Positions 53,858 through 63,173 of a stretch of DNA of 64,000 bases are shown here, in pieces. Origin of the DNA: Gloeocapsa sp. PCC 7428 (GTDB taxonomy: Bacteria > Cyanobacteriota > Cyanobacteriia > Cyanobacteriales > Chroococcidiopsidaceae); assembly GCF_000317555.1 (NCBI RefSeq), contig NC_019745.1, positions 5,150,001 to 5,214,000 on the forward strand, written 5' to 3'. The translations under genes and the position numbers were made by a program. Under the pieces are notes generated by a model, which ran no database searches, had not been told where the DNA came from, and saw nothing but the letters and a program-made list of their open reading frames with translations. Within the stretch, counting starts at the first letter, position 1. Each line of letters opens with the position of its first letter.

Positions 53858-56800
53858 CTAAACAGGTTTCTGCTCGGAAAACAAACATTTATCAGAATCA
53901 CACCCCGCAGGTCCTACCTCGGATAAGTCTTTCGCGTCGTATTGAATGAGTGCTGACTGAAAATCGTTGGTGCGGCGTTGCGTTTTTACTTGTTGCATTA
54001 ATTCATCATATTGCTGTTTAGATATTGGTTCAAAGGGTAAACGCGGAAACGTTTGATGATCGTCGAATCGCGCTAGAAGTGCGGCGGAGATGTAGCCTTC
54101 GTTATTTTTGATAGCTTCGTAGATGCGAGTCCCTAGTGCTTCGACTTCGTTTTCTCTTAGTTCGATTGTGGCAGAGGTGTTGTGCGAGACATAATACTTT
54201 TGAACTTGCATATAAAAATCCATTTGAGCGATCGCACTAAACTGACTGATATCAATTTCATCCGCACCTGGTAAATCAGCCCAAGGTACAGCTACAGGAA
54301 TTTCGACTAACCACTCGGTACAACGCGGATCGAAGGGATCGTTAAGCAGATTGCCATTTTCGTCTTTATCCGATTGCGATGGAACAACGTTGTAGCCGTA
54401 GTCAAGACAAGCTAACGCCACAGGATCGTGACTGCGGAATGTAATCCGGCGAATAAAGCGCTGTGACTTAGGTGGATGCCAACCAGGAGAAGCACCTGTC
54501 AATAAAGATTTTGTGCCTGAGGGTTGCACGGTTGTACAGCGGTTCGGGCGTTTGATGTTGTGGCGATCGCAATATTCCCAAATTATCTGATGAACAATGT
54601 CTTTCCACCGACTAAGATATTCTTGCTCTTTTTGTTTGTATTCTAAACCTTTTGATGTTTCTGGTCTTCCTGCTGTCCACCAATGCAACCAATCGACACC
54701 GAAAGCACGAACAAAAAAGTCAAATAACCCTGTAAAAGATACACCAACAATTGGGTCTAATTCGCGCGATTTTTGATAGCGTGGTTCAATAAATTTGTGG
54801 TTCAATAACGTGGCAACTGAAAGCGCACCTGCGGTAAATGCTTCTGCTTGTTCTTGATGGTTATTCGGGTCAATTTGATTAAGATGGATCTCAGACAAAT
54901 TGCAATTTCCAGTTAAAGTGTTGCCAAAAACTCCCTTGTGGAATTCTGGCTCATTGAAGCAATAAGTATCATGACAGCCTGGTAACTCTTCTACGCTTTT
55001 GATGACTTGCCATTTTCCTTTTGCTGTAGGCTTGCATCCTTTACTTGTATCCAATCTCTGACAAGGAATTTGATTGCAATCAGTAATCTGCAAATAGTAT
55101 AGATCTTGCGATCTTTTCCCTAAATTTGTTGCAGATGCCTTACGAGCCATCATGTTTACCGATGAGTGAAGCCCGCACTTGGATAAAAGTAACTGTAGTC
55201 GATACGCTCTTTCGTAGTCAGCAATATAAATTCTAATGCCATTTCCTTGAGTATTAGAACCATCAGTATCAGCTAGCCCAGCTATAAAAGCAAGAATTGC
55301 TTGCTTGTTCCATAAACCAATTATATTTAACGCATCAGCTTGTGTTTTCAAGCGGTACAAAAGTTCTCCTGAAAACCCTAAATCAGTGATGTCTACAAAA
55401 GATGGCAAGTAATCATAGTTTCTTAGAGGAGATTTTTTTCCAGAAACTAAAAGTTCAGATTTCTTGGTGTATAGTCTAATTTTTGCGTTGCCATTTTGAT
55501 CTAAAGTTCCGTCACCTACAGCTACTCCTAATGTATAAGCATACGCAGGATCAATAGCTTCTCCATCTTGATATTCAATTACAAATGGTTCTGTATGAAT
55601 TGAGTATTTGCTATGCGATAATAAATCTTTTGTCTGGACTTCTTCATAGCTTTTACCAAATCTATCTTTAACAAAGAATCGATGGTATTCTGTGACATCT
55701 AAATAAGAGCCATCACCAAATCTAACTCTATATAATTTCTGTCCAGTATTAGTTTGAAATGGAACAACTTTGCTCCAGCGTTTACCATTCCAAATTTCAA
55801 CTTCTTCACCAACAATATCTTGAATTTTATAAATACCTTGGCGAGTAATTAGTAAAGTTTTTCCTGATACACAATGAAAATTTGCGCCAGTGATCTCGCC
55901 GCAAGGATTCAGAGCATATCTTGATAGTCGGTGTGCGATTTCTTCAGGTGGAAATTCATTAAAGCGATCGCGTAACCATGCTCTTGCTTGTTCTTTACCG
56001 TGATTATAAGCTTGCAGAAATTCGGTTTTGAGTTGAGGAGTTGTTAAGATATCTGCATTTGCACGAGCGATCGCTTCGGGTGCGTATTGAATTGCCCCTT
56101 CGCCTGAATAATACTGGTTGCGTACGGCATCAACACATTCATTTAATGTTGGTTGACGATGAAACACGCGCGTATGATTTGCCATTCGTAACGCATCGCG
56201 TTCGGGATCGATTCGCCAGTTACCATTCTCATCTTGTTGCCACAAATTACTTTTGGCTTGAGCGAATAATTCATCGTCGCTGTCACCTTGACGCATTCCC
56301 GCACTTCTTCTAACATTTCCGGCAACGACGACAACAGCGGCTTCATCGATTAATAAACAACATTCTACAGAATTAAGTTGGCGTCCTACGGCTTTATTGA
56401 GAATTGCGGCACAACGTTGATATAATTCGGGTAGCTTGATCGGATTAGCAACACCGCCAAAGCCTTTGAGAAGTTCACCAGCTGGGCGTACATTACGCAG
56501 ATCGACGCGGACATTGACTTCTCCTGCAAATTGTGCATCGCTGGATAGTTCGAGAAGCGTTTGATATGATTTCACCCAACCTTGACGACTGTCGCCGACG
56601 TAGATTGTGATATCGTTGCCTGCAATCTGAATTTCAGTAATTTCTTTGCGTTCGAGTGCTGGTGTTATCCCAATTTCTCCAGTAATCGACACGTTTAAGC
56701 GATTGCGAATTGGTGGTAACTGATGAATATACTGCGGTTCGAGAACAGCACCAGTACCACAACCCATCATTGCGAGATCCATCATCAAGCCAAACGCCCG

Positions 56801-57130
56801 CCAGTCAGTGACGTTTGTACTTGTACAGTTATAGGCCCCAGAAAAATTTTCTTGCTTTTCGATCCATTCTGTGCCACCAACCCATAACCAACGTCCACTC
56901 GGAAGCGCTTTCATCTGGTGCTGCATTTTAGCTAGTACCGCGACTTCAGCGTCGGTGAGTTTACCTAATTTGACTAAACCTTTGAGCGTGCGATCGCAGA
57001 CTTCTTCCCAGCTTTCGCGTCTACCATTTGGCTGGCGACGGCTGTACGTTCTGAAAAATACTGGATTAGCAGCAGGCGCAGTTTCAGGAAACTGGCTAGT
57101 TTGGTTAGTACGCTCAAGCTCTCGAACCAT
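53858..57130 (-). CDS. nrdJ: Adenosylcobalamin-dependent class II ribonucleotide reductase with intein
   Basis: A 1090-codon precursor of about 767 residues once the intein is removed. The host sequence has class II motifs: SGAYNCTSTNVTDW near 97-110, GNVRRSAGMRQGD, and NPCGEITGANFH, where C410 is the probable thiyl radical Cys. An intein of 323 residues (420-742) interrupts the sequence immediately before C743, which probably corresponds to the redox-active Cys that follows the thiyl Cys. Thus the unspliced precursor should be inactive. The last residues include GPAGCDSDKCLF, the Cys pair that reduces the active site. Class II enzymes need no oxygen. Confidence 0.94.
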   Translation of the reverse strand: MVRELERTNQTSQFPETAPAANPVFFRTYSRRQPNGRRESWEEVCDRTLKGLVKLGKLTDAEVAVLAKMQHQMKALPSGRWLWVGGTEWIEKQENFSGAYNCTSTNVTDWRAFGLMMDLAMMGCGTGAVLEPQYIHQLPPIRNRLNVSITGEIGITPALERKEITEIQIAGNDITIYVGDSRQGWVKSYQTLLELSSDAQFAGEVNVRVDLRNVRPAGELLKGFGGVANPIKLPELYQRCAAILNKAVGRQLNSVECCLLIDEAAVVVVAGNVRRSAGMRQGDSDDELFAQAKSNLWQQDENGNWRIDPERDALRMANHTRVFHRQPTLNECVDAVRNQYYSGEGAIQYAPEAIARANADILTTPQLKTEFLQAYNHGKEQARAWLRDRFNEFPPEEIAHRLSRYALNPCGEITGANFHCVSGKTLLITRQGIYKIQDIVGEEVEIWNGKRWSKVVPFQTNTGQKLYRVRFGDGSYLDVTEYHRFFVKDRFGKSYEEVQTKDLLSHSKYSIHTEPFVIEYQDGEAIDPAYAYTLGVAVGDGTLDQNGNAKIRLYTKKSELLVSGKKSPLRNYDYLPSFVDITDLGFSGELLYRLKTQADALNIIGLWNKQAILAFIAGLADTDGSNTQGNGIRIYIADYERAYRLQLLLSKCGLHSSVNMMARKASATNLGKRSQDLYYLQITDCNQIPCQRLDTSKGCKPTAKGKWQVIKSVEELPGCHDTYCFNEPEFHKGVFGNTLTGNCNLSEIHLNQIDPNNHQEQAEAFTAGALSVATLLNHKFIEPRYQKSRELDPIVGVSFTGLFDFFVRAFGVDWLHWWTAGRPETSKGLEYKQKEQEYLSRWKDIVHQIIWEYCDRHNIKRPNRCTTVQPSGTKSLLTGASPGWHPPKSQRFIRRITFRSHDPVALACLDYGYNVVPSQSDKDENGNLLNDPFDPRCTEWLVEIPVAVPWADLPGADEIDISQFSAIAQMDFYMQVQKYYVSHNTSATIELRENEVEALGTRIYEAIKNNEGYISAALLARFDDHQTFPRLPFEPISKQQYDELMQQVKTQRRTNDFQSALIQYDAKDLSEVGPAGCDSDKCLFSEQKPV
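54905..55873 (-). other. LAGLIDADG-type intein within nrdJ
   Basis: The 323-residue intein starts at Cys1 (CVSGKTLL, block A) after ...TGANFH and ends ...GVFGNTLTGN before CNLSEIHLN. Homing-endonuclease motifs are visible: YTLGVAVGDGTLD and FIAGLADTDGSN, the two LAGLIDADG blocks. The final residue before the +1 Cys is Asn, but the usual penultimate His is Gly. Splicing may be by a His-independent mechanism or be slow. Confidence 0.9.
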
Positions 57131-57381
57131 AGAAGAGTGGTGTTGGTTTGGGACAGATTAAGACTATACGCGAATTCCCAAGGCGGTTCAAGAGTTCGAG
57201 TATTTGATATTCAAATCATACAGTTTTTCATATATAGTGTTTAAGAGGTTGCATTCTCGAGAGTATTGCGCTAGCAGTAGCGTATGGACATGGATGGGTT
57301 AAGCAACTGCGTGAGGGCGTTGAACGCTTGTCAAGCTAAGATCCTAATTGAGTTGCCCTTAATGCTCGTGTAAAGGCGGTT

Positions 57382-58089
57382 ATGGTACAACAGTATGAGC
57401 CATGGCAATGTTTGCCCACATCTGCTGAACTGCCTGATTCTGATGACACTCCAGTGGATAGTGAACTACAAAACCTCATCCCCAATCTTTTAGCAGCTAT
57501 CTTAGCGCTCGTCTGGGCAGATCGCAGTGATTGGTTTTTTGGTGTTGATATGGGAATTTACTACGCCCCAGGAGAACCACCAATTGTCCCTGATGGATTT
57601 TTGAGTTTAGGTGTCGATCGCTTTGTGGGCGAATAAGGGCGTTTAAGTTATGTTTTGTGGGAAGAAGACAATAAAGTTCCTCTATTGGCTTTAGAAGTCG
57701 TTTCTAAAACTTATAGCGGCGAGTACGAACAGAAAAAGATTGATTATGCTCGCTTGGGTATTTTGTACTATGTTATTTATGCTCCAGGCAGAGGTAAACG
57801 TCGTAAGCGGAAAGTATTAGAAGTTTATCGCCTGGTTGATGGACAATACGTGCTACATGATGAACCGTATTGGATGCCCGAAATTGGCTTAGGAATTGGA
57901 AGAGAACAAGGCACACACCAAGGTTGGACGCGCGAATGGCTTTATTGGTATGATGCAGCAGGAAATCGATTACTTACCCCAGAAGAAGTAGCAATGCAAG
58001 CAAGCAATCGCGCCACTTTAGCAGAACAACGCGCAGAACGTTTAGCCGCGAGATTACGAGAGATGGGAATTGATCCTGATAGTCTTTGA
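57382..58089 (+). pseudogene. Uma2-family endonuclease interrupted by an in-frame stop
   Basis: One reading frame of 236 codons is split by a TAA at 57634-57636, right after RFVGE. The same frame continues without shift (GRLSYVLWEEDNKVPLLALEVVSKTY), so one base change from a sense codon (for example GAA) would restore it. The intact parts carry the usual Uma2 body: DWFFGVDMGIYYAPGEP, EVVSKTY and DYARLGILYYVIY. Uma2 (DUF820) are PD-(D/E)XK-like proteins of unclear role, often in many copies in cyanobacteria. A readthrough or re-initiation product is possible. Confidence 0.85.
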
Positions 58090-58152
58090 TACGTTATTAC
58101 TTGTTTATTGAGGCATGATGGCATTAGATAAACGTATTTGGAGATAATCATT

Positions 58153-58722
58153 GTGAGTCCTTGGCGATCGCCTCTAGCGCGTGCATTGCATAAAAATTCG
58201 CAGCCGGTTTCTCGGTATTTACAACTTGCAACGGTGCGCTTGGATAATCGCCCTGCGAATCGTACTGTTGTCTTTCGCGGTTTTCTGGAAGATACCGATC
58301 AATTAAAATTCATCGTCGATGCGCGTACGCAAAAACCCGAACAAATTGCATACCAACCTTGGGCGGAAGCGTGTTGGTACTTTGTTGACACCCGCGAACA
58401 ATTTCGGATTGGCGGTTACTTAAATTTAGTGGGCGAAGATCACCCCAACGCAACGTTACAGCAAGCACGTTACAAAACTTGGCGCGAAGTTAGTGATGCG
58501 GCGCGGTTACTTTTTGCTTATCCTCATCCTGGAAAACCAAGAGATGATTCAGGATTTGATGTTCCACCACCGGATGCAACTCAACCGTTACCGCATTTTT
58601 GTCTATTACTACTCGAACCGATTGAGGTAGATCACTTAAAACTGCGTGGCGAACCACAAAATAGATATTTCTATACTCGCAACAGCGATCGCACTTGGTC
58701 TACACAGGAGATTAACCCTTAA
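58153..58722 (+). CDS. FMN-dependent pyridoxamine-phosphate-oxidase-like flavoprotein
   Basis: A 189-residue split-barrel flavoprotein of the PPOX family, similar to the Npun_F5749-type group. The first part holds YLQLATVRLDNRPANRTVVFRGF, the FMN-binding strand pair, then DARTQKPEQIAYQPWAEACWYFVDTREQFRI. GTG 58153 is chosen as start because GGAG precedes it by 9 nt; the TTG at 58138 is in its shadow. It ends at 58722 with no gap to the convergent cysE. The substrate is unknown. Confidence 0.82.
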   Translation: MSPWRSPLARALHKNSQPVSRYLQLATVRLDNRPANRTVVFRGFLEDTDQLKFIVDARTQKPEQIAYQPWAEACWYFVDTREQFRIGGYLNLVGEDHPNATLQQARYKTWREVSDAARLLFAYPHPGKPRDDSGFDVPPPDATQPLPHFCLLLLEPIEVDHLKLRGEPQNRYFYTRNSDRTWSTQEINP

Positions 58723-59538
58723 TCAAATTCCAGCGCCGTCAAGAAACTCTTGAATCGCTTTATTTTTTAACTGACACGCTGCACCTTGAGTTGCTGGTAT
58801 TTCTTCCTGAATAGGTGCTAATGTTGCTTCTTCCGCAGCAATTGAAATATGATACACAGGTGCAGGAGTCTGCTTGTGCTGTAGCTGTTCCACTTGTTGT
58901 TCTAGCGATTCTATGCGATCGACCAAAGCGCGAATAACTTCCGCTTCTGAGTCGGGTAAGCTACCATGTTCTAAGGGATCGACACGAACACCAGAGCGAT
59001 AAATCACGCGTCCTGGTACACCGACAACTGTACAGTTAGAAGGCACATTCCGCAGAACCACTGAGCCTGCACCAATTCGTACATTATTGCCAATCTCGAT
59101 ATTCCCTAAGACTTTGGCACCTGCGCCAACGACGACGTTATCACCTAACGTAGGGTGACGTTTGCCGCTTTCTTTACCTGTACCACCAAGCGTGACTCCC
59201 TGGTAAAGCAAAACATAGTTGCCTACAATGGCTGTTTCCCCGATGACAACTCCCATACCGTGATCGACAAAAAAGCCTTTGCCAATCGCTGCGCCTGGAT
59301 GAATTTCAATACCTGTAATGAATCGTGCTATAAAAGAAATCAGGCGAGGAATAAAGGGAATGTTGATTTTATATAGCTTGTGAGCTATCCGATGCAAGAT
59401 AATTGCTTGCAAGCCAGGGTAGAAAAATAACACCTCCAGCCAGTTACGTGCTGCCGGATCGCGCTCGAAGATAATCTGAAAGTCAGCAAGCAGGGTAGAA
59501 AACACCTTATAATACCCACTGTAGGCAAAACATTTCAC
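58723..59538 (-). CDS. cysE: Serine O-acetyltransferase
   Basis: A 271-residue enzyme that acetylates serine, the first step of cysteine synthesis. The SATase helical domain (about 14-90) leads to a left-handed beta helix built of hexapeptide repeats (VVIGETAIVGNYVLLYQGVTLGG, IGNNVRIGAGSVVLRN), with the catalytic H in FVDHGMGVVIGE. A coiled C-terminal extension (about 195-271) is longer than in E. coli. An alternative start is GTG at 59505; the first codon at 59538 is kept with caution. It abuts the PPOX gene end to end. Confidence 0.92.
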   Translation of the reverse strand: MKCFAYSGYYKVFSTLLADFQIIFERDPAARNWLEVLFFYPGLQAIILHRIAHKLYKINIPFIPRLISFIARFITGIEIHPGAAIGKGFFVDHGMGVVIGETAIVGNYVLLYQGVTLGGTGKESGKRHPTLGDNVVVGAGAKVLGNIEIGNNVRIGAGSVVLRNVPSNCTVVGVPGRVIYRSGVRVDPLEHGSLPDSEAEVIRALVDRIESLEQQVEQLQHKQTPAPVYHISIAAEEATLAPIQEEIPATQGAACQLKNKAIQEFLDGAGI

Positions 59539-59752
59539 AATTTATCTTAGCGTTTTCTGTAGCTTGACAGTCAAAAATTTAAATTGGAAGTACAGCAAAG
59601 CAGTATCCGAGTTGTGATTATTTTTTTAACGAACTGAATCGCGATAACGAGAACTCAGAGAAAACAAAAAGGTGTTCGTGGATAATTTAGGATTGCAACT
59701 GAGTGCAATCGCCGCTATGAAGTAAGTCTGATTGCAAAAAAAATCAATCATC

Positions 59753-59914
59753 ATGCCACCATTTTTATTAATTTTGTTTCTACTGTTTGCGGCAAGTTGG
59801 ACAACGGAAATATTTGTGTTGACTCCGCTAACTTTTATCCGAGAGTTTCATCTACCGAATATGCTGATTTGGGGCGCGATCGCGCTAGTTTTGTTCTGGT
59901 GCTTTGGAGAATGA
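59753..59914 (+). CDS. Small membrane protein of unknown function
   Basis: A 53-residue protein with two hydrophobic segments (PPFLLILFLLFAASW and NMLIWGAIALVLFWCF) joined by a polar TTEIFVLTPLTFIREF. The ATG at 59753 lacks a clear ribosome site. It resembles small cyanobacterial membrane proteins in composition but is not recognised. It is 85 bp upstream of purH on the same strand. Confidence 0.5.
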   Translation: MPPFLLILFLLFAASWTTEIFVLTPLTFIREFHLPNMLIWGAIALVLFWCFGE

Positions 59915-59999
59915 GTTGCGAAGTGGTAATGGTGCATTGAGATTGACACTTATAAAAAATGATATGATTTTCAACTCGGAACTAAGGAAGTTGTGAACT

Positions 60000-61544
60000 A
60001 TGGCACGTCTGGCACTGCTAAGCGTATCGGATAAAACAGGGTTGGTTGATTTTGCTCGCAGTTTAGTTGCAGAATTCGGCTTTGATCTGATTAGCAGTGG
60101 TGGTACAGCCCAAATCCTGAAAGATGCAGGATTACCAGTAACAAAAGTTGCTGATTACACGGGTTCGCCAGAAATTTTAGGCGGAAGAGTCAAAACATTA
60201 CATCCACGCATTCATGGTGGAATATTAGCGCGTCGTGATGTTGCGCAAGACGTTGCAGATTTAGAAAATAACCAAATTCGCCCGATTGATTTAGTCGTCG
60301 TTAACTTGTATCCATTTGCAGCGACGATCGCTCAACCTGATGTCACTTTACCCGATGCGATTGAACAAATTGATATCGGTGGTCCTGCTATGCTGAGAGC
60401 AGCGGCAAAAAATTACGCTCATTTAACAGTATTGTGCGACCCTACGCTGTATGAGGCTTATCTAGAAGAATTACGGCAACACGATGGCAATGTATCTCTT
60501 GAATTTCGCCAAGACTGTGCGATTAAGGCATTTTCTCACACATCGGGTTATGACCAGGCGATCGCATCTTACTTGGTAGGGGCGAGGGGCGAGGGGCGAG
60601 GAGTGAGGGAAGAATATATGCTTTCAGGGACGCAGTTGCAGCTTTTACGGTATGGGGAGAATCCGCATCAGGAAGCAATTTGGTATCAAACTGGTAGTGA
60701 TTTGAGTGGCTGGGCGGCGGCTACAAAACTTCAAGGAAAAGAACTGAGCTACAATAACTTAGTAGATTTAGAAGCAGCGCGGCGAATTATTGCTGAGTTT
60801 ACAGATACTCCTGCTGCGACAATTATTAAACATACGAATCCTTGCGGTGTTGCCTTGGGAAATTCGCTTGTAGAAGCATATACCAAAGCTTTTAATGCCG
60901 ATTCTACTTCGGCTTTTGGTGGAATTGTTGCACTCAATCAGCCGATTGATGCGGCGACTGCAACTGAGTTAACGAAGACGTTTTTGGAATGTGTGGTTGC
61001 ACCTGGTTGCGACGCAGAAGCGCAGGAGATATTAGCGGCTAAATCTAAAGTGCGTGTTTTGGTTTTACCTGAGTTAAATGTAGGCGCAAAGGAAACTGTA
61101 AAAGTGATTGCGGGTGGATTTTTAGTACAAGCGGCGGATGATATTGTTGCTGATCCGCATCAATGGCAAGTTGTCACGCAAAAGCAGCCTACACCAGAAC
61201 AATTAGCAGAATTATTGTTTGCGTGGAAAGTATGCAAGCACGTTAAGTCGAATGCGATTGTTGTCACGCGCGATCGCACGACTGCGGGTGTCGGCGCAGG
61301 GCAAATGAATCGTGTCGGTTCAGTGCAAATTGCTTTGGATCAAGCCGCAGAAAAAGCGCGTGGTGGATTCTTAGCAAGTGACGGTTTCTTTCCGTTTGAT
61401 GACTCGGTAAAAACTGCGGCGACTGCGGGAATTTCTGCGATCGTGCAACCTGGTGGGAGTCTGCGCGATCAAGATTCGATCGATGCGGCAAATGAGTTAG
61501 GTTTAATCATGGTATTTACGGGAATCCGCCACTTTTTGCACTAA
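60000..61544 (+). CDS. purH: Bifunctional AICAR transformylase/IMP cyclohydrolase with repeat-derived insert
   Basis: A 514-residue enzyme for the last two steps of purine synthesis. The N-terminal IMPCH part (1-195) has LLSVSDKTGLVDFA and RVKTLHPRIHGG; the AICAR transformylase part has RYGENPHQEA, KHTNPCGVA and QMNRVGS. Between YLVG and MLSGTQLQ a Gly/Arg/Glu-rich stretch is encoded by four heptamer-like units (60578-60611). The insert lies at the junction of the domains and keeps the frame. AAGGAAG is the ribosome site. Confidence 0.97.
   Translation: MARLALLSVSDKTGLVDFARSLVAEFGFDLISSGGTAQILKDAGLPVTKVADYTGSPEILGGRVKTLHPRIHGGILARRDVAQDVADLENNQIRPIDLVVVNLYPFAATIAQPDVTLPDAIEQIDIGGPAMLRAAAKNYAHLTVLCDPTLYEAYLEELRQHDGNVSLEFRQDCAIKAFSHTSGYDQAIASYLVGARGEGRGVREEYMLSGTQLQLLRYGENPHQEAIWYQTGSDLSGWAAATKLQGKELSYNNLVDLEAARRIIAEFTDTPAATIIKHTNPCGVALGNSLVEAYTKAFNADSTSAFGGIVALNQPIDAATATELTKTFLECVVAPGCDAEAQEILAAKSKVRVLVLPELNVGAKETVKVIAGGFLVQAADDIVADPHQWQVVTQKQPTPEQLAELLFAWKVCKHVKSNAIVVTRDRTTAGVGAGQMNRVGSVQIALDQAAEKARGGFLASDGFFPFDDSVKTAATAGISAIVQPGGSLRDQDSIDAANELGLIMVFTGIRHFLH
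60578..60611. repeat. Heptanucleotide repeats inside purH
   Basis: Three GGGGCGA-type units and a GGAGTGA unit, the same set as at 28598-28632 in non-coding DNA. They encode the peptide GARGEGRGVREE in frame. Confidence 0.9.
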
Positions 61545-61552
61545 TCAAAATA

Positions 61553-62110
61553 TCAGGGAAAAATTTTGTCTACCTCTAGATAAATGTCAGAAAAAGTTGT
61601 CAAGTTGAGGATAGTATGTTTATCTTGAGTAGATTTGTGTTGATAAGTTTTACTTTTAGGTTCCCTAAAAACAATAACTTTTTCATTTTTAACATCAATA
61701 ACCCAGTATTCAGGAATACCCGCATCTGCATACAACGCTGCTTTTTTGTTGCAGTCGTAGTTTAATGTACGATCTGCTACCTCAATAACAAGAAAAACAT
61801 CATTTGGAATAGGATGTCTGTCAATGTAATCGCGGGAATTTATTTTGACAACCGCGATATCAGGTTCGGGTTCTGAACGATTATCAATATGAATTGGTTC
61901 TTGAACTCGAATATCGGCTTTTTTAGTGAGAAGATCGCGTAATGTATCCGCAGTGCGCTTTGTAATTGCTGAGTGCGGTGGGTTTTTAGCCGCCATCTTG
62001 AGAATTTGCCCTTCAATCAATTCTACTCGTTCATCTGGGTGCAAAATTCCCAGATCTGCCATTTTGTGATACTCCTGTACCGTAAATAATCTTGTTTGTG
62101 TTGTAGTCAT
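61553..62110 (-). CDS. Uma2-family endonuclease-like protein
   Basis: A 185-residue Uma2 (DUF820) protein, intact. It has the typical EYHKMADLGILHPDERVELIEGQILKMA start, then DIAVVKINS and VFLVIEVADRTLNYDCNKKAALYADAGIPEYWVID, in which the PD-(D/E)XK-like residues D, E and K are present. Converges on purH with an 8-bp gap. The role of Uma2 proteins is unsettled. Confidence 0.88.
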   Translation of the reverse strand: MTTTQTRLFTVQEYHKMADLGILHPDERVELIEGQILKMAAKNPPHSAITKRTADTLRDLLTKKADIRVQEPIHIDNRSEPEPDIAVVKINSRDYIDRHPIPNDVFLVIEVADRTLNYDCNKKAALYADAGIPEYWVIDVKNEKVIVFREPKSKTYQHKSTQDKHTILNLTTFSDIYLEVDKIFP

Positions 62111-62269
62111 AGATAAATTTGCTTGTATTATTTCGTACTACAATATAACCAGAGAAAGTTTGGTAATGGGCAATTAGTGACTTGCGAGCACTAATCAATA
62201 ACTTAATTGAGCAATTGAGTTTTACCTACTGCGTATGATGTTTGGCTTATTTATATCCACCTGATAATT

Positions 62270-63160
62270 ATGAGTTTATATCGCTTTGAGCAGTCTTTTA
62301 GTGCAGATCCTACGCTGAGTAAACGTTTATTTGCTCTACTAGACACTGTATTTTCTGATTTTGGTTTTGATATCAACAGTCTAGCCAACGCGGCAAAAGA
62401 ATTGGGCGCACCTTGGGAAACGGCTTCAACTCCGTTTATTCGGTTTCATAATGATATTGCAATCGCACACGTAGGCGTTTTAGAAATTCCGCTGCTGATT
62501 ATGGGAGAAAGCATGACAGTAGGAGGAATTCATGCTGTAGCAACGCATCCTGAATATCGTCGTCGCGGGTACTATCGGGAAATTATGACAGAAGTACTGG
62601 ATTACTGCGATCGCCATTATAAAACGTTAGTATTGACAACATCACAACCCGAATTATATGAACCTTTTGGCTTTCGTGTTGTAGAAGAACACAAATTTGT
62701 GGCACAGTGTGAGGTAAAAGGGAGTAGCGATCGCTTGCGCTTATTAAATCTTTCCGACTCAAACGATATCAAAATACTGCATCGACTTGTAGAAACTCGT
62801 ACACCCGTCTCGAATGTTGTTGGAGTTTTGCCGCAGCAGGAGAAAGCTTTATTCTTTGTAAATGAAGCAAGTCGCCCTCTGTGTTATGCAGAAGATTTAG
62901 ATGTGATTTTTTGTATGGAGATTACAGATACTCAACTCCAGCTTTTTGACGTAGTAGGAGCCACTATCCCCACATTAGACGCGCTTTTAGCAAGAATCCC
63001 CCAGCCTACTGAAGAAATTATAGTTTATTTTAGTCCCGATCACTTAAATGCAACTTTTCAAGCGATTCCTCACGTCCTAGACGAGGCATTTTTGATGGTG
63101 CGTGGCAAGTTTGCAGCTGAAGGTAAGGAATTTATGTTACCGCGTTCTGCGCGTTGTTGA
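62270..63160 (+). CDS. GNAT-family N-acetyltransferase
   Basis: A 296-residue acetyltransferase. The GNAT core lies at about 60-150: VGGIHAVATHPEYRRRGYYREIMTEVLDYC contains the acetyl-CoA pyrophosphate loop RRRGYYR, followed by LVLTTSQPELYEPFGFRVVEEH. The C-terminal half (from 150) may be a sterol-carrier-like or partner domain, as in other two-domain family members. The substrate is not predictable. The gene is single. Confidence 0.85.
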   Translation: MSLYRFEQSFSADPTLSKRLFALLDTVFSDFGFDINSLANAAKELGAPWETASTPFIRFHNDIAIAHVGVLEIPLLIMGESMTVGGIHAVATHPEYRRRGYYREIMTEVLDYCDRHYKTLVLTTSQPELYEPFGFRVVEEHKFVAQCEVKGSSDRLRLLNLSDSNDIKILHRLVETRTPVSNVVGVLPQQEKALFFVNEASRPLCYAEDLDVIFCMEITDTQLQLFDVVGATIPTLDALLARIPQPTEEIIVYFSPDHLNATFQAIPHVLDEAFLMVRGKFAAEGKEFMLPRSARC

Positions 63161-63173
63161 AGTGCGATCGTCG

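Noticed and set aside
57655-58089. Separate downstream Uma2 gene
   Set aside because: It is the same frame as 57382-57636 and belongs to one broken gene, so it is not listed as an independent gene.
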